Shown here: piece after piece, positions 6,084 through 7,855 of the stretch
Numbering within the stretch: the first letter of the stretch is position 1
How the letters are laid out: the number at the start of each line of letters is the position of its first letter
Origin: Microbacterium sp.
GTDB lineage: Bacteria; Actinomycetota; Actinomycetes; Actinomycetales; Microbacteriaceae
DNA length: 7,855 bases
NCBI GenBank assembly: GCA_031286555.1
Contig: JAITUD010000293.1
Span: 1 to 7,855, forward strand
Reading direction: 5' to 3'
Program-made: the position numbers and the translations under genes
The notes under the pieces: model-generated
Databases searched by the model: none
Seen by the model: the letters and a program-made list of their open reading frames with translations, nothing else
What the model was told of the DNA's origin: nothing

Positions 6084-6947
6084 TCACGAGAGGTGCGGCG
6101 AGACCGTCGTGGCGAAGGACTCGACCGTCCGCGCCACGACCGTTTCCGGGGCATCCGCCCAGATGTCGGCGTTGAAGATCTCGACCTCGATGTCGCGGTC
6201 GTACCCGGTCTCGACCACCGCACGGGTGAGCGAGGCGAAGTCGATCACGCCGTCGCCCATGTAGTGCCGCGAGAGCAGCACGTCGGCGGGCAGCGGGGTC
6301 TTCCAGTCGCACACCTGGTACGTCGCGATGCGCCCCTCACGGCCGGCGCGGGCGATCTGCTCGTACACCTGCGGATCCCACCAGATGTGGAAGGTGTCCA
6401 CGGCCGCGCCCACGACGGACGGGTCGAAGTCGGCGGCCAGATCCAGCGCCTGGCCGAGAGTCGAGACGACGCAGCGGTCCGACCCGAACATCGGATGCAG
6501 CGGCTCGATCGCCAGCGTCACTCCGGCATCCTGCGCATACGGCGCGAGTTCGGTGAGCGCGTCGTGCACGCGGGAGCGCGCGCCGACGAGGTCGCGCGAT
6601 CCCTCCGGCAGCCCGCCCGCGACCAGCACCAGCACCGCGGTCGAGCCCTCCGCACCGGCCGCGGCGAGCGCCGCGGTCTCGTCGATCGCCCGGCGGTTGT
6701 CGTCGAGGGATGCCCGGCGCTCGGGCCCCTCGGGCAGGGTGAAGAAGCCGCCGCGGCAGTGCGTCGAGAACCGAAGGCCGGAGTCGGCGAGCATCTTCAC
6801 GGCGGTGTCCAGACCGACCTCGTTCACCGGCTCGCGCCAGAGACCGATGGACCGCACGCCGGCATCCGCCGTCACGCGCAGCGCGGTGGCGAGGTCGGCG
6901 TACTTGATGGTGGCCTGGTTGATGGAGAGGCGGGGGTCGGCGGTCAT
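6084..6947 (-). CDS. Sugar phosphate isomerase/epimerase-family TIM barrel, second and divergent
   Basis: This 287-residue protein shares the xylose isomerase-like TIM-barrel fold (PF01261) but shows little obvious similarity to its neighbour at 5262-6017. Strands and ligands are clear: VRSIGLWREP (31-40), RFSTHCRGG (59-67), VTLAIEPLHPM (143-153), AAVDTFHIWWDP (181-192), TYQVCDWKTP (209-218) and IEVEIFNADIW (253-263). Likely metal-binding residues are E148, D184 with H187, Q211 and E256; H151 lies nearby in the EPLHP motif. Such proteins isomerise, epimerise or dehydrate keto sugars or inositol-like compounds; no closer function can be assigned. The ATG at 6947 overlaps the stop of the preceding DUF993 gene by 4 nt (ATGA), with CGGAG 7 nt upstream inside that gene, so the two proteins are probably made together and act in the same pathway. 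Confidence 0.88.
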   Translation of the reverse strand: MTADPRLSINQATIKYADLATALRVTADAGVRSIGLWREPVNEVGLDTAVKMLADSGLRFSTHCRGGFFTLPEGPERRASLDDNRRAIDETAALAAAGAEGSTAVLVLVAGGLPEGSRDLVGARSRVHDALTELAPYAQDAGVTLAIEPLHPMFGSDRCVVSTLGQALDLAADFDPSVVGAAVDTFHIWWDPQVYEQIARAGREGRIATYQVCDWKTPLPADVLLSRHYMGDGVIDFASLTRAVVETGYDRDIEVEIFNADIWADAPETVVARTVESFATTVSPHLS

Positions 6948-7855
6948 GCGTCCACTCCGTTCAGTCGCAGCATGCCGTGCCAGCGCTCGCGCGCCAGCTC
7001 GGGCTTCTCCAGGGCGAGCGAGGCGTTGGCCAGCTCGACGATCCGCGACAGGTGCGGCAGGCTGCGCGCGGAGTGCAGACCCCCGACCATCTGGAACGCG
7101 GGCTGGTGGCCGTTCAGCCAGGCCAGGAACGCGACACCGGTCTTGTAGTAGAACGTCGGGGCGGCGAACACCTGCCGGCTGAGCTCCTCGGTCGGACCGA
7201 GGATGCGCTCATAGGCGGCGTGATCGCCGGCATCCAGCGCCTGGATCGCGGCAGACGCGACCGGCGTGATCGCGGCGAACGCACCGAGCAGGGCGTCGGA
7301 GTGGTCGCGCTTCGTCTCGTCGCTGCGCTCCTCGCTCAGCGTCCGGGAGCCGATCAGCGAGACGTAGTTGAAGTCGTCGCCGGTGAACATCCGCACGCCC
7401 TCGGGCAGCCGCTCGCGCACCGAGATCTCGGACTCGGCGTTCAGCAGGCTCATCTTCACGCCTGCGACCCTGCCCGGGTTCTCGGCGATGATGTCGAGCA
7501 GCACGCCCGAGGCGGTCTGCCAGTCGTCCGCGCCGAAGTAGCCGGCCAACTCGGGGTCGAAAGCGGTGCCGAGCCAGTGCAGCACGACCGGGGTCGTCGC
7601 GCGCGACAGCACCGCCCGGTAGACCCGCCGGTAGTCGTCGGCGGATGCCGCCACCCGAGCCAGATGACGGGAGGCCATCAGCACCGGACCGGCGCCCTGC
7701 TCCTCGGTGAACTCCAGCTGCGAGATGTAGGCGTCGATCACCTGGTCGAGCGAGATGTGCGTCTCATCGACGTGGTCGGTGTTGACGCCGACCACGACCG
7801 AGCCGCCCTCCTCGCGGGCGACCTCGGCGCTGCGCGCGATGAGCTCGCGGGTGGC
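6944..7855 (-). CDS. DUF993 family protein, DapA-like aldolase fold (partial, N-terminus outside window)
   Basis: The visible 303 residues are the C-terminal part; the frame is open to the window edge, beginning ATRELIARSAEVAREEGG. From memory the family is about 380 residues, so roughly 80 are missing. Recognisable stretches are VGVNTDHVDE (22-31), TTPVVLHWLG (87-96), GVKMSLLNAE (132-141), RMFTGDDFNY (155-164) and MVGGLHSARSLPHL near the end. The lysine of GVKMSLL (residue 134) sits where class I aldolases of the DapA/N-acetylneuraminate lyase superfamily carry the Schiff-base lysine, which suggests aldol cleavage or dehydration of a sugar acid or keto sugar. I know of no firmly proven function for the family. 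Residues 170-184 (SRTLSEERSDETKRD) look like an extra loop coded by a dispersed repeat. It is the first visible gene of the operon. Confidence 0.82.
   Translation of the reverse strand, partial: ATRELIARSAEVAREEGGSVVVGVNTDHVDETHISLDQVIDAYISQLEFTEEQGAGPVLMASRHLARVAASADDYRRVYRAVLSRATTPVVLHWLGTAFDPELAGYFGADDWQTASGVLLDIIAENPGRVAGVKMSLLNAESEISVRERLPEGVRMFTGDDFNYVSLIGSRTLSEERSDETKRDHSDALLGAFAAITPVASAAIQALDAGDHAAYERILGPTEELSRQVFAAPTFYYKTGVAFLAWLNGHQPAFQMVGGLHSARSLPHLSRIVELANASLALEKPELARERWHGMLRLNGVDA
7308..7347. repeat. Repeat-like insertion inside the DUF993 reading frame
   Basis: The 40-bp stretch starts CGCTTCGTCTCGTCGCTGCG and ends CTCGCTCAGCGTCCGGG. It aligns with the loop and right arm of the intergenic element at 6044-6078 (CTTCGTCTC, CGCT, CGCTCAG, then CCGG) with a few short gaps. 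It is read in frame as SRTLSEERSDETKRD, a charged low-complexity loop. The reading frame stays open on both sides. Confidence 0.5.

Noticed and set aside
4539..7148. An open frame of 869 codons on the plus strand, antisense to the regulator, both barrel genes and most of the DUF993 gene
   Set aside because: Its product is Arg/Gly/Val/Ala/Asp-rich without domain signatures and runs across four well-supported genes and their spacers. Long antisense frames arise routinely from GC-rich third codon positions.
1..7855. tRNA, rRNA, CRISPR, insertion sequence, prophage or defence genes
   Set aside because: No cloverleaf, regularly spaced repeats, transposase motifs or phage-type proteins were seen; the genes are ordinary metabolic and transport families.

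Overview
The window looks like chromosomal DNA of a high-GC actinobacterium, most likely Microbacterium or another Microbacteriaceae. The reasons are roughly 70% GC, a one-strand gene layout with ATGA and TGATG overlaps, a very frequent GGATGC/GCATCC hexamer, and two copies of a CGTCTCGCTC-type repeat. The genus is inferred from style, not from a marker gene. All seven genes lie on the minus strand, so transcription runs from 7855 towards 1.

Upstream block (7855 to 5262), a catabolic operon of poorly known chemistry: a DUF993 / DapA-like class I aldolase-fold protein cut by the window edge, then two unrelated-looking sugar phosphate isomerase/epimerase-type TIM barrels. The first two genes overlap by 4 nt (ATGA). 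A 13-bp perfect hairpin separates the two TIM-barrel genes. A 196-bp gap with a possible terminator hairpin follows. Next come a LacI-family repressor with what looks like a leaderless start and, overlapping it by 1 nt (TGATG), a type II glycerate kinase. A reasonable reading is a sugar or polyol pathway in which the barrel enzymes isomerise, eliminate or cleave the substrate and glycerate is captured as 2-phosphoglycerate. The substrate cannot be read from this window.

Downstream block (2924 to 94), an ABC importer operon with its own promoter: permease, lipoprotein substrate-binding protein of the NMT1/THI5 type, and ATPase, each with a clear ribosome binding site. It belongs to the nitrate/sulfonate/taurine/pyrimidine-precursor import superfamily, not to the usual sugar importers. 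A 16-bp dyad with a central CG, resembling a GalR/CcpA-type operator, lies just downstream of its predicted transcription start. This raises the possibility that the neighbouring LacI protein controls the importer and that the two blocks form one functional unit.

The left end (1 to 73) is almost pure G+C with nested hairpins and may terminate the importer operon. No RNA genes, CRISPR arrays, insertion sequences or phage genes were seen.
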